This document shows positions 41,936 through 51,090 of a DNA stretch of 64,000 nucleotides, in pieces. The position numbers were made by a program, and so were the translations under genes. The stretch's first letter is position 1; every line of letters starts with the position of its first letter. Below the pieces are notes generated by a model. It was not told the DNA's origin. It ran no database searches and saw only the letters and a program-made list of their open reading frames with translations. The stretch comes from CAVVDY01 sp963815775 (GTDB lineage Bacteria > Acidobacteriota > Terriglobia > Terriglobales > Acidobacteriaceae): NCBI GenBank assembly GCA_963815775.1, contig CAWFIB010000029.1, positions 124,001-188,000 on the forward strand, written 5' to 3'.

Positions 41936-42418
41936 TTAGCGGGGGACCGAGCCCGCCACCTGCTGGATGGTCACGTTGAGACGGTTCCAGAAATTGATCA
42001 AGCCGATGTTGAGGACCAGAACTGCGAGCTCCGATTCATTGTAGTGCTCGGCCGCCTCTTCCCAGATTGCGTCAGGTACGGCATCGGCGCGGTCGCTGAG
42101 CCTGGTAGCGGCCTCGGCGAGCGCCAGCGCAGCGCGTTCGGCGCCGGTAAAGTAGGGAGACTCGCGCCAGGCCGCTACTGCAAAGAGGCGTTCGTCGGTC
42201 TCTCCTGCCTTCTTGAGGTCGCGAGCGTGCATATCAACGCAGAAGCCGCAGCCGTTGATCTGGCTGGCACGAAGATTGATCAGCTCAAGTGTCCGGGAGG
42301 GCACCGGGCCGTTCTTGATGACGCCCACTAAAGCAAGCAGGGCCTGCATTGCATCAGGAAGGATGAGCACAGGATTCTGCATCCGTGATTGTAGTTTTCC
42401 CATTGTTGCGGTGGTCAT
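41936..42418 (-). CDS. Carboxymuconolactone decarboxylase / AhpD-like protein
   Basis: 160 residues, all helical. The redox motif is complete: 'SQINGCGFCVDMHARDLKKAGETDERL' contains Cys-x-x-Cys followed by His (residues about 52-60), as in AhpD-type alkylhydroperoxidases. Start ATG 42418 is set by 'AAGGAG' 8 bases upstream; the open frame continues upstream without support. Such proteins reduce peroxides or act as thiol-disulfide partners. Stands between hairpin repeats. Confidence 0.88.
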   Translation of the reverse strand: MTTATMGKLQSRMQNPVLILPDAMQALLALVGVIKNGPVPSRTLELINLRASQINGCGFCVDMHARDLKKAGETDERLFAVAAWRESPYFTGAERAALALAEAATRLSDRADAVPDAIWEEAAEHYNESELAVLVLNIGLINFWNRLNVTIQQVAGSVPR

Positions 42419-42651
42419 AACACTTCTCCTTGGTTCGATTTCGAGCCTCGCCCGGGTTAGGCCAACCGAGGGCCGAAGCCGGGGCACCGAATCAACTCGG
42501 GCCTGGTAGCTCTGCTCCAGGCTGGTTGTTCGGCCTTCATGGATATAACGAATGGCAAGGTCAGAACCGGACATGAAAATGGAGCGACATCCCCACCCTT
42601 CGGCTGCGCTCTGGGCAGGCTCTAGCCAAGCGCTGACAGAATGGAGCACCC

Positions 42652-42702
42652 GAAAAGCCCCACCCTTTGCCAAAGGAAGGCAAAGGATGGGGCACCCAGC
42701 TT
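42652..42702. repeat. CCCACCC...GGATGGGG hairpin repeat, copy 3
   Basis: Stem CCCCACCCTTTGCC / GGCAAAGGATGGGG. Relative to copy 2 a T:A pair is replaced by G:C on both arms. Confidence 0.7.
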
Positions 42703-42733
42703 TTCGCCAGAGGTCCTCTTGTTAGTGTCGTGG

Positions 42734-43003
42734 CTATGCCGAGAATCTCTGGGCCGAGCGAGCCTTGGCTTTGGCGGCTTCTTCTTCGCGGCTCTTGGGT
42801 GCGGCCGTCGTCTCCAGCGAACGGAGCAGACGCATCGAGGCTGCCGCTATCTCATCGATGGCCGTTGCGAACGCAGCTTCATTGGGCTTCGAGGGCTTGT
42901 TGAAGCCGCTGATCTTGCGGACAAACTGCAACGAGGCATCCCGCACCTCTTCCGGCGTTACCGGTGGATCGAAGTTGAAGAGGGTTTTGATGTTCCGGCA
43001 CAT
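42734..43003 (-). CDS. DUF2277 family protein
   Basis: 89-residue cytoplasmic protein matching the DUF2277 family at normal length: 'MCRNIKTLFNFDPPVTPEEV', 'ASLQFVRKISGFNKPSKPNEAAF' (quoted by parts: 'LQFVRKISGFNKPS'), and a Lys/Arg/Ala-rich tail. Family function unknown. A heptamer array lies just upstream of the start. Confidence 0.88.
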   Translation of the reverse strand: MCRNIKTLFNFDPPVTPEEVRDASLQFVRKISGFNKPSKPNEAAFATAIDEIAAASMRLLRSLETTAAPKSREEEAAKAKARSAQRFSA

Positions 43004-43022
43004 AGGGAAATCGTAAGACGAA

Positions 43023-43051
43023 AGTTGTCAGTTGTCAGTTGTCGGTTGTCA
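43023..43051. repeat. Heptamer array (AGTTGTC)n
   Basis: Units agttgtc, agttgtc, agttgtc, ggttgtc just upstream of the DUF2277 start codon. Confidence 0.85.
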
Positions 43052-43119
43052 GAGGGGTGGGGGGCAGTCGACAGTTAGCCACCGGGCGGGGGCAAAGCTA
43101 ATCGATTTTCGAGCTACGC

Positions 43120-44817
43120 CTAGAAGGTGAACGACACTCCGCCGCGAACGCTGCGGGCGGACTGCACCAGGTAGACCGTCTTGCCGTCGGGGCCGATCAT
43201 GGGGACGTAGCCTTGCGCCAACAGGTTGCGCAGATCCACGATGGCTTCCATGTGTCCGCCCGGCAGGAAGTGCCAGTGCGGGATCTGCTGGCGCAGGAAG
43301 AGGTTCAGGAAGGGTTCGGTCTGCCCTGCGGAGGTATTGAACATGTCAACCGGCGTGACCGCCTGGCCGCTGATCCAGCGATAGGAAGCCATCCAGGTGG
43401 TGTGGGAGCGGTCCAGCTTGCCATTCAGCTTGAGCGCCAGCGAGTGCCGCCACGCCTGCCTGAGATTGTCATGGACTTCCGACCAGTCGATGCCCGGCTG
43501 ATCGAGTTCAAGAACCCCGCCGTAGTCGTAGTCCAGAGTCGCCATCAGCGAGTCGCCCATCTTGCGCTCGCACACCAGGCGCACGCCCTGGGCCTGCAAC
43601 TCGCTGCCGGTGAAGCTGAAGGTCCCGGAATAGACGTCGGGAAGGAAGTATCCGCTATCGCTGTCGATCTCGCCCACTCCCAACAGTTCAGGATCGCTGA
43701 TGCGGTCGCGGTAATAGGCGACCTGCACGTTGCCGCTGTCGCCGAACCGCTGCGACAGGGAAAGCTCGTGATGGTGGGCATTTTCCAGCAGTGGATCGTT
43801 GTTGTACAGCGAGACCCGCGGGCCGCTTTGGGCCGCGTCGACAGGTCCGCCATCCGCAGCCATGCCAATGGGGTTGGGTTCGCTGGTGGTGTATTTGTAT
43901 TCGAGGACGGTGTTGCGAGCGACATGCACGTCGAGCGAACCGTAAGGCCGCAGCGCGTTCGCGCGTCCCATGAACTGGATCGCCTGCACCTCGCTGCCCA
44001 CGCGGATGTCGAGCAACTCGCCAACTGAGAAGCCGTTGGAATAGGAGAAGGTGACCGCCTGGAATGAGCCGAAATGGGCGCCATTTTGTGGCGCCGCAAA
44101 ACGTCGTATGCTCAGCGCCATCTCGGGACCCATGCCGGCTTCGTCGTTCTGCCGCCGGTAGGTCAGCTGCAGAATACCGTCGGGAATTCCCGTACCGTAA
44201 CCCAGCGTGCCGTTAAAGCCTACGGTGGATCCGGAGAAGATGGGGTGCTCAACATTGAATGCGGTACCCAGATCGGAGCCGCTTCCATATCCCGCACTGG
44301 TGCCGCCGGCTACGAAAGCAAGCCCGCCGCTGAACGATTTTTCCTGCTGCGCCGCCTCCACCACTACCGGGGAGCCATCGTCGAAGCGGAGAATCGGCCG
44401 GTTGACGGTGGAGCGCAGCGTCCACCTCCAGCTGTCGTCTTCATTCCCCGGACGCTTGGCCGGAGGAACCATCTTCATCGCTTCGAACAAGGTGTTCAGG
44501 GTGAGGTCGAGGACCTTCGCCGCGCCCGCGGAAAGGGCTACGTCCTCACGTAAAGTCGGCAGGAACGAGGCAGCTGTGGCGCGCAGATCGTAGGAGCCCG
44601 GCAGCAATCCGCTGAGGCTGAAATGACCCGTCTCGTCGGTATAGGCGAGCTGGTGCTGACCGGTGGCGGTCCCGTAGACCTCCACCGCGGCACCCATCTG
44701 GGGAACGCCGGCGGAATCTCTTACATACCCAGAAATTGAACCCGGCGTTACCGCTGCCCCGGCCGCGAGGCAGAGGGCGAGTACGGAACCGAGGACCCAG
44801 CCTGTCGTACGGGTCAT
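43120..44817 (-). CDS. Outer-membrane barrel protein with carboxypeptidase-like regulatory domain
   Basis: 565 residues. Signal peptide 'TGWVLGSVLALCLAAGAAV', then a CarboxypepD_reg-like Ig fold at about 25-105 ('GSISGYVRDSAGVPQMGAAV', 'TDETGHFSLSGLLPGSYDLR'), then about 450 residues of TonB-receptor-like beta strands ending 'SARSVRGGVSFTF' with a terminal aromatic. No clear plug domain or TonB box, so it is shorter than the oar-like receptors of this phylum. Lies 76 bases downstream of the GWxTD gene on the same strand. Confidence 0.78.
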   Translation of the reverse strand: MTRTTGWVLGSVLALCLAAGAAVTPGSISGYVRDSAGVPQMGAAVEVYGTATGQHQLAYTDETGHFSLSGLLPGSYDLRATAASFLPTLREDVALSAGAAKVLDLTLNTLFEAMKMVPPAKRPGNEDDSWRWTLRSTVNRPILRFDDGSPVVVEAAQQEKSFSGGLAFVAGGTSAGYGSGSDLGTAFNVEHPIFSGSTVGFNGTLGYGTGIPDGILQLTYRRQNDEAGMGPEMALSIRRFAAPQNGAHFGSFQAVTFSYSNGFSVGELLDIRVGSEVQAIQFMGRANALRPYGSLDVHVARNTVLEYKYTTSEPNPIGMAADGGPVDAAQSGPRVSLYNNDPLLENAHHHELSLSQRFGDSGNVQVAYYRDRISDPELLGVGEIDSDSGYFLPDVYSGTFSFTGSELQAQGVRLVCERKMGDSLMATLDYDYGGVLELDQPGIDWSEVHDNLRQAWRHSLALKLNGKLDRSHTTWMASYRWISGQAVTPVDMFNTSAGQTEPFLNLFLRQQIPHWHFLPGGHMEAIVDLRNLLAQGYVPMIGPDGKTVYLVQSARSVRGGVSFTF

Positions 44818-44893
44818 TATGACAACCCCCACAGAGCGTTTTCCGGGACCAAAACATACGCGGTTGAAACGATCACCGCGCTCCCTTCCAAGC

Positions 44894-46768
44894 CTAATCG
44901 ATAGCAAAGCGAACCGAGGGTGCTATCTGTTGCTTGGAAACATTATCGTCTACTGTCACGGTTAACCGGTACTGTCCTGGCTCGAGACTGTTCAATGCCA
45001 GCCTTTTTTCCAGCGTCACCTGTTCTCCGACGTTGGCCATGCTGTCGGTGGACTCGGTGGCGTGCAATACCGGCTTATTGTCTGCCAAGTTTACGATCTC
45101 ATATTCAAAATTGGCCGACGGTTTCTTCGTTTTTTCATCGAACTGCAAATTGTACACCTGCATCCAGAGATTCATCGCCTGATCGCGATGGAAGCTGGCC
45201 GGGCTTCCATCCGCCGGTTCAATGTGCGGGTACGCCAGTTTGGTCTGGCCGATGACAAAGTTGCCGGCGCCGACGCTTTTGGCAGGAACTTTCTCCAGAT
45301 GGTCCGCCAATATTAAGGAAGACGATGCCAGCTTGTCTTCCGTATATTCGGGCACAATCACGCCATGGGTCCAGGTCCCGACGCGGTCGCCGTTTACGTC
45401 TTTCACCACCACGTCAAAGCGATAGCGTCCCGGCCGCAGGGGCAGGGCTTTCCAGTACAGCGAGGAATGCTCCTGGGTCTGGGCCAGCAGTTCGGAAGGA
45501 ACATCCACCTGCACCGTGTCCTCGAAGGTCTGAACGATTTTGCCGGTCAGCGTCGTCACCCGGCCGAAAATGTTGGCAGTGCCACGCTGAATGCCGTCTT
45601 TGTTCACGAAGGTGAGGTCTTTGTTCCTCACCGACACGATCACCGGCGTCAGCACGGTGTCATCGGTGATCTTGATAAAGTCAGTCCTCACATCGAAGGG
45701 CATCAGGTTGACGTTGATCTTGTGGCTGACGACCTCTTCCAGGTCCTTGAACTTGACCTTCGGCGCCTGCTGCAAAGCAGCCCATTGCTGCAGCCGTTCA
45801 AATGTCTCGGTGTTCTGCTGACCGGAGAGCGGACCCTGGGGCATGGTTCCGAAGCCGCTGATGCGGTCCGACTTGCTGGCCAGGCCCTGCTGCTCGTACA
45901 TGGTAAGGCCGGCGCCGGGAACGTGCAGCAGGGCGTCCTTCTCGTTGGGATCCATCGACATGTGGTAATCGCCGCACATACAAGTATCGACGAACTCGAT
46001 CCAGACTTCCTGCTTGTTCGACGATTGCAATCCCGGCAGGTAGCGATAGCGCCACCGCTCAAAGGGATAGGTGGAGGTCTCGCCGCCACCCTCTTCCAAG
46101 GGACGATTGTAGGTGCCGCCGGAAGGATGGGCTTCAATCTCGTCGGGTGGGCCGAAGACGATGTAGATCCGGCCGCGATCGGTCAAATATCCCGGCCTGC
46201 CTGCGGCAAAGTGTTCGTTGGCGTAGGCGATACGCCGGTAATGTTCTTCCTTGAATTCGTTCTCTTCGGTATCGGGCGTGGGATCGCGGCGTTGCCAGAA
46301 GGTCTCGATGAAGGCGTCGCGCTCTTCGTCATTGGAGAGCTGTTTGAAAGCCTGGAGCTCTTCCGGAGTGATGATCCAGCGCACATCCTGGTTGAGCCAC
46401 TTCTTGTAGGTAGCGCCCAACTCCTGTTTCAGCTTTTTGGCGTTTTGCTTCTTCTGCTTCTCGCTCAGTTGCCGCTTCAGGGGATCGGACTGCGGGGTCT
46501 CCGGAGCGGCCAGATCGATCTTGGCGTCACTGTCGTCCACTACCTTCTTACCCTGGCCCGTGCTTTTGGAAGCCTGGGCCGCCGGAGCGCTCGCGCCGCT
46601 GTTGTTTCCCGCGGTTGCGGCGGCCGGCGCGGCGGTCTTCGAGCTATCAGAAGCTGCACTCTGAGATGGTGCGGGTTGCGTACTCTGGGATTGTGCGACT
46701 AGCCCGCTCACCAGGAGAAGGACGCCGGCAAGCGAGCTCAAAAGAAAACGAAAACACGAGGACTTCAT
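44894..46768 (-). CDS. GWxTD domain-containing exported protein
   Basis: 624 residues. ATG 46768 begins the signal peptide 'MKSSCFRFLLSSLAGVLLL'. A Ser/Ala/Pro/Lys-rich linker follows, then the GWxTD domain at about 110-290: 'WLNQDVRWIITPEELQAF', 'FIETFWQRRDPTPDTEENEF', 'GYLTDRGRIYIVFGPPDE'. The C-terminal half is beta-rich ('LPLRPGRYRFDVVVKDVNGD'). The family is found almost only in Acidobacteriota and relatives; function unknown. Probably co-transcribed with the outer-membrane barrel downstream. Confidence 0.87.
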   Translation of the reverse strand: MKSSCFRFLLSSLAGVLLLVSGLVAQSQSTQPAPSQSAASDSSKTAAPAAATAGNNSGASAPAAQASKSTGQGKKVVDDSDAKIDLAAPETPQSDPLKRQLSEKQKKQNAKKLKQELGATYKKWLNQDVRWIITPEELQAFKQLSNDEERDAFIETFWQRRDPTPDTEENEFKEEHYRRIAYANEHFAAGRPGYLTDRGRIYIVFGPPDEIEAHPSGGTYNRPLEEGGGETSTYPFERWRYRYLPGLQSSNKQEVWIEFVDTCMCGDYHMSMDPNEKDALLHVPGAGLTMYEQQGLASKSDRISGFGTMPQGPLSGQQNTETFERLQQWAALQQAPKVKFKDLEEVVSHKINVNLMPFDVRTDFIKITDDTVLTPVIVSVRNKDLTFVNKDGIQRGTANIFGRVTTLTGKIVQTFEDTVQVDVPSELLAQTQEHSSLYWKALPLRPGRYRFDVVVKDVNGDRVGTWTHGVIVPEYTEDKLASSSLILADHLEKVPAKSVGAGNFVIGQTKLAYPHIEPADGSPASFHRDQAMNLWMQVYNLQFDEKTKKPSANFEYEIVNLADNKPVLHATESTDSMANVGEQVTLEKRLALNSLEPGQYRLTVTVDDNVSKQQIAPSVRFAID

Positions 46769-47067
46769 TGGTGCTGACAGACTCCTGCACACACACTTTT
46801 GGTGAGTAAATTGTATGTGTTCGCTGATGTGAAAGCAAGATTGCAGGCGATACTGCCCCATGCCGCGCCCCCGAGGTTTGCCACTTAGAACCCCTTGTGC
46901 TGCTTAAAGTTCCTGAATTGCGTGACTTTTCTCCCGCTTCTGGCAATGTTCACCGCCGCAGTGATCAGCCGGGCACCGCGCGCCTTCGCGGGTGGCGGCC
47001 TAAAGGTGCGTTGAGGGCCAACAGCAACCGCTTGTTTTCTGCTCTCTTGCGGCGCTACGGTTGAGGC

Positions 47068-47325
47068 ATGACACCCAAGCGAAATGATCTTCGCGCGCTG
47101 CGTGAGATGTTAGGCGAAGCGAACGACATACTCTGCGCGACAGCCCTATCTGAGCTGCGCTCGCAGCGCGCTTATGATCTTCTCACGGCTGCTATTCACC
47201 TGGCGACAATCTGCCAGAAGAATCCTCCGCTGGGCACTTGTGACTTCGCTCAGGATGTGAAGCTGTTCGATGACCACGGGCAAGATGACAGGGCTGGCCG
47301 TTTTTCGCCAGCGCCGATGGTCTAA
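47068..47325 (+). CDS. Small hypothetical protein
   Basis: 85 residues; helical N-terminal half ('NDLRALREMLGEANDILCATAL'-type, with 'RAYDLLTAAIHLATICQKN') and no known motif. ATG with only a weak upstream purine stretch. Isolated ahead of a transposase remnant, so it may itself be part of decayed accessory DNA. Confidence 0.4.
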   Translation: MTPKRNDLRALREMLGEANDILCATALSELRSQRAYDLLTAAIHLATICQKNPPLGTCDFAQDVKLFDDHGQDDRAGRFSPAPMV

Positions 47326-47361
47326 ACGATAATATGGGCACAGAACGGACGGCCAGACCCA

Positions 47362-47600
47362 CGCCACATAAGCACCAGCTACGTCGAGAAGCAGAGTCTT
47401 ATGATTCGCATGGCAATCCGGCGCTTCACGCGGTTTACGAATGCGTTGTCAAAAGAGCTGGAGAATCACAAGGCAGCTTGCGCTCTGCACTTCACGTATC
47501 TACAACAACTTCTGCCGGAACACAAATCGTTGCGCGTCACAGCTGCGATGGAAGCACAAATCACCGTTCACGTCTGGGGCGTTCGAGAGCTGCTATGGTT
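47362..47600 (+). pseudogene. C-terminal remnant of an IS1-like transposase
   Basis: Reads 'ISTSYVEKQSLMIRM', 'RRFTRFTNALSKELENHKA' and 'SLRVTAAMEAQITVHVW', the conserved C-terminal region of IS1-type DDE transposases ('RRFTRLTNAFSKK...LRVTPAMEAG'). The catalytic part upstream is absent and 'YLQQLLPEHK' replaces the normal 'YYNF' stretch. Confidence 0.7.
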
Positions 47601-47761
47601 AGTTGGCAAACGCTTACCGTATAATGTGATGAACACGAATCGACCACAACATATTGTATGTAATGGCGCTTCCCCCGCAATAACTTGCGAGATACTGAAA
47701 TGCTTTTCCTCCCCGCCCGTCTATAATTTTAGCTAACGGAGTTTTGTTGGGCCGTGTCATA

Positions 47762-48151
47762 ATGCGCGGTCTGAGAAAACTCTTCAACAAGGACATCGCG
47801 TTCCAGTGCAAAGACTGGCTTGGTCGTGATGTATTTTGTGATCGAGGAACGGCCAAGAATCATGCGTTTCGCTTTCACCTTGAAGCGGGACTGGCGGTTG
47901 ACAGAATTAAAGTCAACATGCCGAATCCCCGATGGGTTGTTGAGTGTCGCGGTGCGGCCTCAGAGAACGCTATCTACGCCCTGGAAGTAGGAGACCACCC
48001 TTGGCTACTTGTGGCCATCAAATCAATTCTGGTACAGAGAACGAAGTTCACAATTGCGAGAGTGCGTCTGATCAGCACGTGGTACAGCTTTCCGGAGAGT
48101 CAGTTGCGGGCGGAGCTGGCCAAGGGTCGGTTGTTATGGCCCAAGAACTAA
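47762..48151 (+). CDS. Candidate BECR/DUF4258-like toxin nuclease
   Basis: 129 residues. Features resembling small Barnase-EndoU-ColicinE5/RelE-type nucleases: 'FCDRGTAKNHAFRFHLEAG' (His/Arg pair), 'IKVNMPNPRWVVECRG', 'NAIYALEVGDHPWLLVAIKS' and a terminal 'ARVRLISTWYSF' strand. ATG 47762 is preferred over TTG 47744. Its 3' end overlaps the next gene by 16 bases. Similarity is judged by pattern only; it could instead be an unrelated hypothetical. Confidence 0.5.
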   Translation: MRGLRKLFNKDIAFQCKDWLGRDVFCDRGTAKNHAFRFHLEAGLAVDRIKVNMPNPRWVVECRGAASENAIYALEVGDHPWLLVAIKSILVQRTKFTIARVRLISTWYSFPESQLRAELAKGRLLWPKN

Positions 48152-48471
48152 AGTTGGATTTTCAATACAATGGACTCACCGATGTAATGTTCGTAGATCT
48201 ATGGCCGCTGGAGGAAGGGTCTCACGTGGAAGTTCTGGACATCGGGGACAATCTCGGATTCCCGGGTCAAATACAGGTGCGAGTCGATCTCAGGCGCCAA
48301 ATCTTTTACGGGCTAACGATTCAAAACTACACCGGATTCAAAAAGAAGCTGCTTTGGCGCTATCGGATGTGGTCGATGAAGTCTGCGCTTCGATTGCTTG
48401 TTTACACTCTCATTGCCGGCCTTGGAATCGACAACCGAAAGAACCACCAGCATCCCGCCATCTCGTACTAG
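48136..48471 (+). CDS. Candidate DUF2283-like antitoxin partner
   Basis: 111 residues. 'LKLDFQYNGLTDVMFVDLWP' is followed by 'GDNLGFPGQIQVRVDLRRQI', reminiscent of DUF2283 ('yD..aDal.i...' then 'D..G.ivGi'), ending in a basic region 'FKKKLLWRYRMWSMKSALR' with possible hydrophobic helix 'LLVYTLIAGLGI'. Overlaps the upstream gene by 16 bases, so translation is coupled. DUF2283 genes often neighbour DUF4258 genes; assignment here is tentative. Confidence 0.45.
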   Translation: MAQELKLDFQYNGLTDVMFVDLWPLEEGSHVEVLDIGDNLGFPGQIQVRVDLRRQIFYGLTIQNYTGFKKKLLWRYRMWSMKSALRLLVYTLIAGLGIDNRKNHQHPAISY

Positions 48472-48704
48472 CCAATCTTTACCCTCAACGCACCTTTAGG
48501 ACACCCCGCGCCCATCGGGTAGGCTCTGCGGCTATAATCTAGTCATCCGGAAAGGAGCTTCTTATCCGGCCCGCAGGCACGAGCGGCGCGGCGATCTAGT
48601 TGACCGCCATGGCTTTGGGCTATCGCTCTCGTCAGGAACCTTGCGCCGTCTCAAATCGTAAAGAACATCAGATTGGTGTGTCTGAGCTCCCCGACTGAGG
48701 ACCA

Positions 48705-50111
48705 ATGAAGAACTGGAAGAAAACTGCGCTCATTACCGCTGCTGTTGTGGTGGTCCTGCTGATCATCGTGGGCGTCACTTTGCAACAGAGCCGCAAAGGC
48801 GTGGTACCGGTTCAGACCGGGAAAGTTGTCAAAGAAGACCTGACTGCCGTGGTCACCGCGTCCGGCGAGATCAAGCCCAAGGTCTATGTCAACATCGGCG
48901 CCAACGCTTTTGGCAAAATCACTCACCTCTACGTGAAGGAAGGCGACCGGGTCAAGCAGGGCCAGATGATGGCCACGATTGAGAACGTGCAGCCGGAGGC
49001 GGATGTCAATGCCAACAAGGCGGCGCTGAATTCCGCCAAGACCGATTACGTCGCTGCTGAGGCTGCCGTCAATACTGGCGTTGCCGAGCTGCACCAGGCC
49101 CAAGCCGAATATGAGCGGGCGCAGCTCGATTACAACCGCAACAAGTCGCTGTACGATCAGCAACTCATTGCCAAGTCTGACTATGACACCAAGAAGGCCG
49201 CCTACGACACGGCGTCGGCGCAGTTGAATCAGGCCAAAGCAAAATTGGCCCAGGCCCGCGCTCAGCAGGACTCGGCCAACATGCACATCAAGCAGAACGC
49301 CGCCAACCTGACGCGGGTGACCGATGTGCTCAGCAAGACGGAATACACAGCTCCCTTTGACGGCGTGATTACCAACCTGCCGGTCCGCGAAGGCGAGACC
49401 GTGGTTGTCGGGATCCAGAATGCTCCGGGCAGCACGCTGATGACGATCGCCGACACCTCAGTCATCACCGCCGAAGTTATGGTCGACGAAACCGACATTG
49501 TCAACGTGAAGCTGGGGCAGCCTGCCGAAATCACTATCGACGCCTTCCCCAAGCGGACCTTCAAGGGACAAGTCACGCAGATCGGCGACAACGCCGTCAT
49601 CCGCTCCACCGGTGTTTCGACCGCGCAGTCGACTTCGAGCAGCCAGGAAGCCAAGGACTTCAAGGTGGTGGTGACCATCGAGAGTCCGCCTGACAACCTG
49701 CGACCCGGCCTTTCCACCACGGCGCGCATTACCACTGCCACCCGCAATGGCGTGTTAGCCATTCCGATTCAAGCACTTACAGTCCGCCAGCGGGGCGACC
49801 TGGAGACCGACAAGGACAAGAAGAAGGCAAAAGAAAAGGTCGTCGAGGCCAGCATGAAGGACCAGAAGGACAAGCCCAAGGAAGATCCCAAAGAAGAGAT
49901 CCAGGGGGTGTTCGTTCTGAAGAACAAAAAGGAAGCGGTCTTCGTACCAGTCACTACGGGGATCGCGGGTACGACCGACATTGAGGTCGCCAGCGGGCTC
50001 AAAGAGGGTGATGAAATCGTCACCGGAAGTTACAAGACTTTGCGCACACTTAAGAATGGTGCGAGCGTCAAAATAGATAACAGCCCGGCCAAGAAGACGG
50101 ACGAATCGTAA
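48705..50111 (+). CDS. MacA-like periplasmic adaptor (HlyD family)
   Basis: 468 residues. N-terminal membrane anchor 'ALITAAVVVVLLIIVGVTL', lipoyl half 'FGKITHLYVKEGDRVKQGQM', long coiled-coil hairpin at about 95-205, second half 'TEYTAPFDGVITNLPVREGE', beta barrel, and a distinctive insertion at about 365-400 almost wholly of Lys/Glu/Asp ('DKDKKKAKEKVVEASMKDQK'). Followed 32 bases later by a MacB/LolD-type ATPase gene, but no permease. Confidence 0.88.
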   Translation: MKNWKKTALITAAVVVVLLIIVGVTLQQSRKGVVPVQTGKVVKEDLTAVVTASGEIKPKVYVNIGANAFGKITHLYVKEGDRVKQGQMMATIENVQPEADVNANKAALNSAKTDYVAAEAAVNTGVAELHQAQAEYERAQLDYNRNKSLYDQQLIAKSDYDTKKAAYDTASAQLNQAKAKLAQARAQQDSANMHIKQNAANLTRVTDVLSKTEYTAPFDGVITNLPVREGETVVVGIQNAPGSTLMTIADTSVITAEVMVDETDIVNVKLGQPAEITIDAFPKRTFKGQVTQIGDNAVIRSTGVSTAQSTSSSQEAKDFKVVVTIESPPDNLRPGLSTTARITTATRNGVLAIPIQALTVRQRGDLETDKDKKKAKEKVVEASMKDQKDKPKEDPKEEIQGVFVLKNKKEAVFVPVTTGIAGTTDIEVASGLKEGDEIVTGSYKTLRTLKNGASVKIDNSPAKKTDES

Positions 50112-50143
50112 TCCGGCGCAGCGCCCGAAGAGCAGAGACAAGC

Positions 50144-50932
50144 ATGAGTGACCAGCAAGGCGCCCAGCGCAATGAGGAGAAGAGGATGGTAACCGAACTG
50201 GCGACATTAAGGGACGAAGCAATGGTTGCTCCACCCGATCACTGCATCATCTGCACCGAGGATTTGTGGAAGACCTACGATATGGGTTCGGAGCAGCAGG
50301 TGCAGGCGTTGCGCGGCATCAGCCTCAAGATCCAGCGCAACGAATACGTCGCCATCATGGGACCGTCGGGCTCGGGCAAGTCGACGCTGATGAACCTCAT
50401 CGGCTGCCTCGACACTCCCAGCAAGGGCAGCTACTGGCTGAATGGACAACTGGTCAGCGAGCTTGACGACGACGAACTGGCCCGCATTCGCAACAAGGAA
50501 ATCGGCTTCGTCTTCCAGACCTTTAATCTTCTGGCCCGCGCCACTTCGCTGCACAATGTCGAACTGCCACTCATCTACGCCGGGGTGCCTTCGCAAGAAC
50601 GCCTGGAACGGGCCAAGGAATCGCTGCGCTCGGTGGGAATGGCGGAACGCATGAACCACAAGCCCAACGAGCTCTCCGGGGGACAGCGGCAGCGCGTTGC
50701 CATCGCCCGCGCCCTGGTCAACCGGCCGTCGATCATCCTGGCCGATGAGCCCACCGGCAATCTCGACTCGCAAACCGGGGTCGAGATCATGGCTCTGTTC
50801 GACCGCCTGCACGAGCAGGGCAACAACATCGTTCTAGTCACCCACGAGCACGACATCGCGGAGTACGCGCACCGCGTCATCCACATCCGCGACGGCCAGG
50901 TCTTCAGCGACCAGAAAACGGGCAGAGCGTAA
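50144..50932 (+). CDS. MacB/LolD-type ABC transporter ATPase
   Basis: 262 residues. Walker A 'GPSGSGKST', Q-loop 'GFVFQTFNLL', signature 'LSGGQRQRVAIARAL', Walker B 'IILADEPTGNLDS' and H-loop 'VTHEHD' are all intact. The N-terminus has about 40 extra residues including 'HCIICTEDLWKTY'; a start at ATG 50186 or later is possible. In related operons a FtsX-like permease gene follows; here the next gene is on the opposite strand, so the permease must be encoded elsewhere. Confidence 0.92.
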   Translation: MSDQQGAQRNEEKRMVTELATLRDEAMVAPPDHCIICTEDLWKTYDMGSEQQVQALRGISLKIQRNEYVAIMGPSGSGKSTLMNLIGCLDTPSKGSYWLNGQLVSELDDDELARIRNKEIGFVFQTFNLLARATSLHNVELPLIYAGVPSQERLERAKESLRSVGMAERMNHKPNELSGGQRQRVAIARALVNRPSIILADEPTGNLDSQTGVEIMALFDRLHEQGNNIVLVTHEHDIAEYAHRVIHIRDGQVFSDQKTGRA

Positions 50933-50948
50933 TAGAATCCGCTTTTCT

Positions 50949-50975
50949 TTTCGCTCTTCGCTCTTGGCTTTTGGC
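50949..50975. repeat. Short heptamer array
   Basis: Units tttcgct, cttcgct, cttggct, tttggcc immediately after the ATPase gene. Confidence 0.65.
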
Positions 50976-51090
50976 CGAGTACTCCGTCCCCGCTTCTTTT
51001 GCCGGGGAGAGTGTTGCACTGCCCCACCGGGCAACAGCAGCCCGAGTGGCTCACCCGATAATTAAGAACAACGGCAGCTGGACCCCCTAG

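Noticed and set aside
42419..42673. N-terminal extension of the AhpD-like protein
   Set aside because: The extension covers a hairpin repeat and lacks family similarity; the internal ATG has a strong ribosome site.
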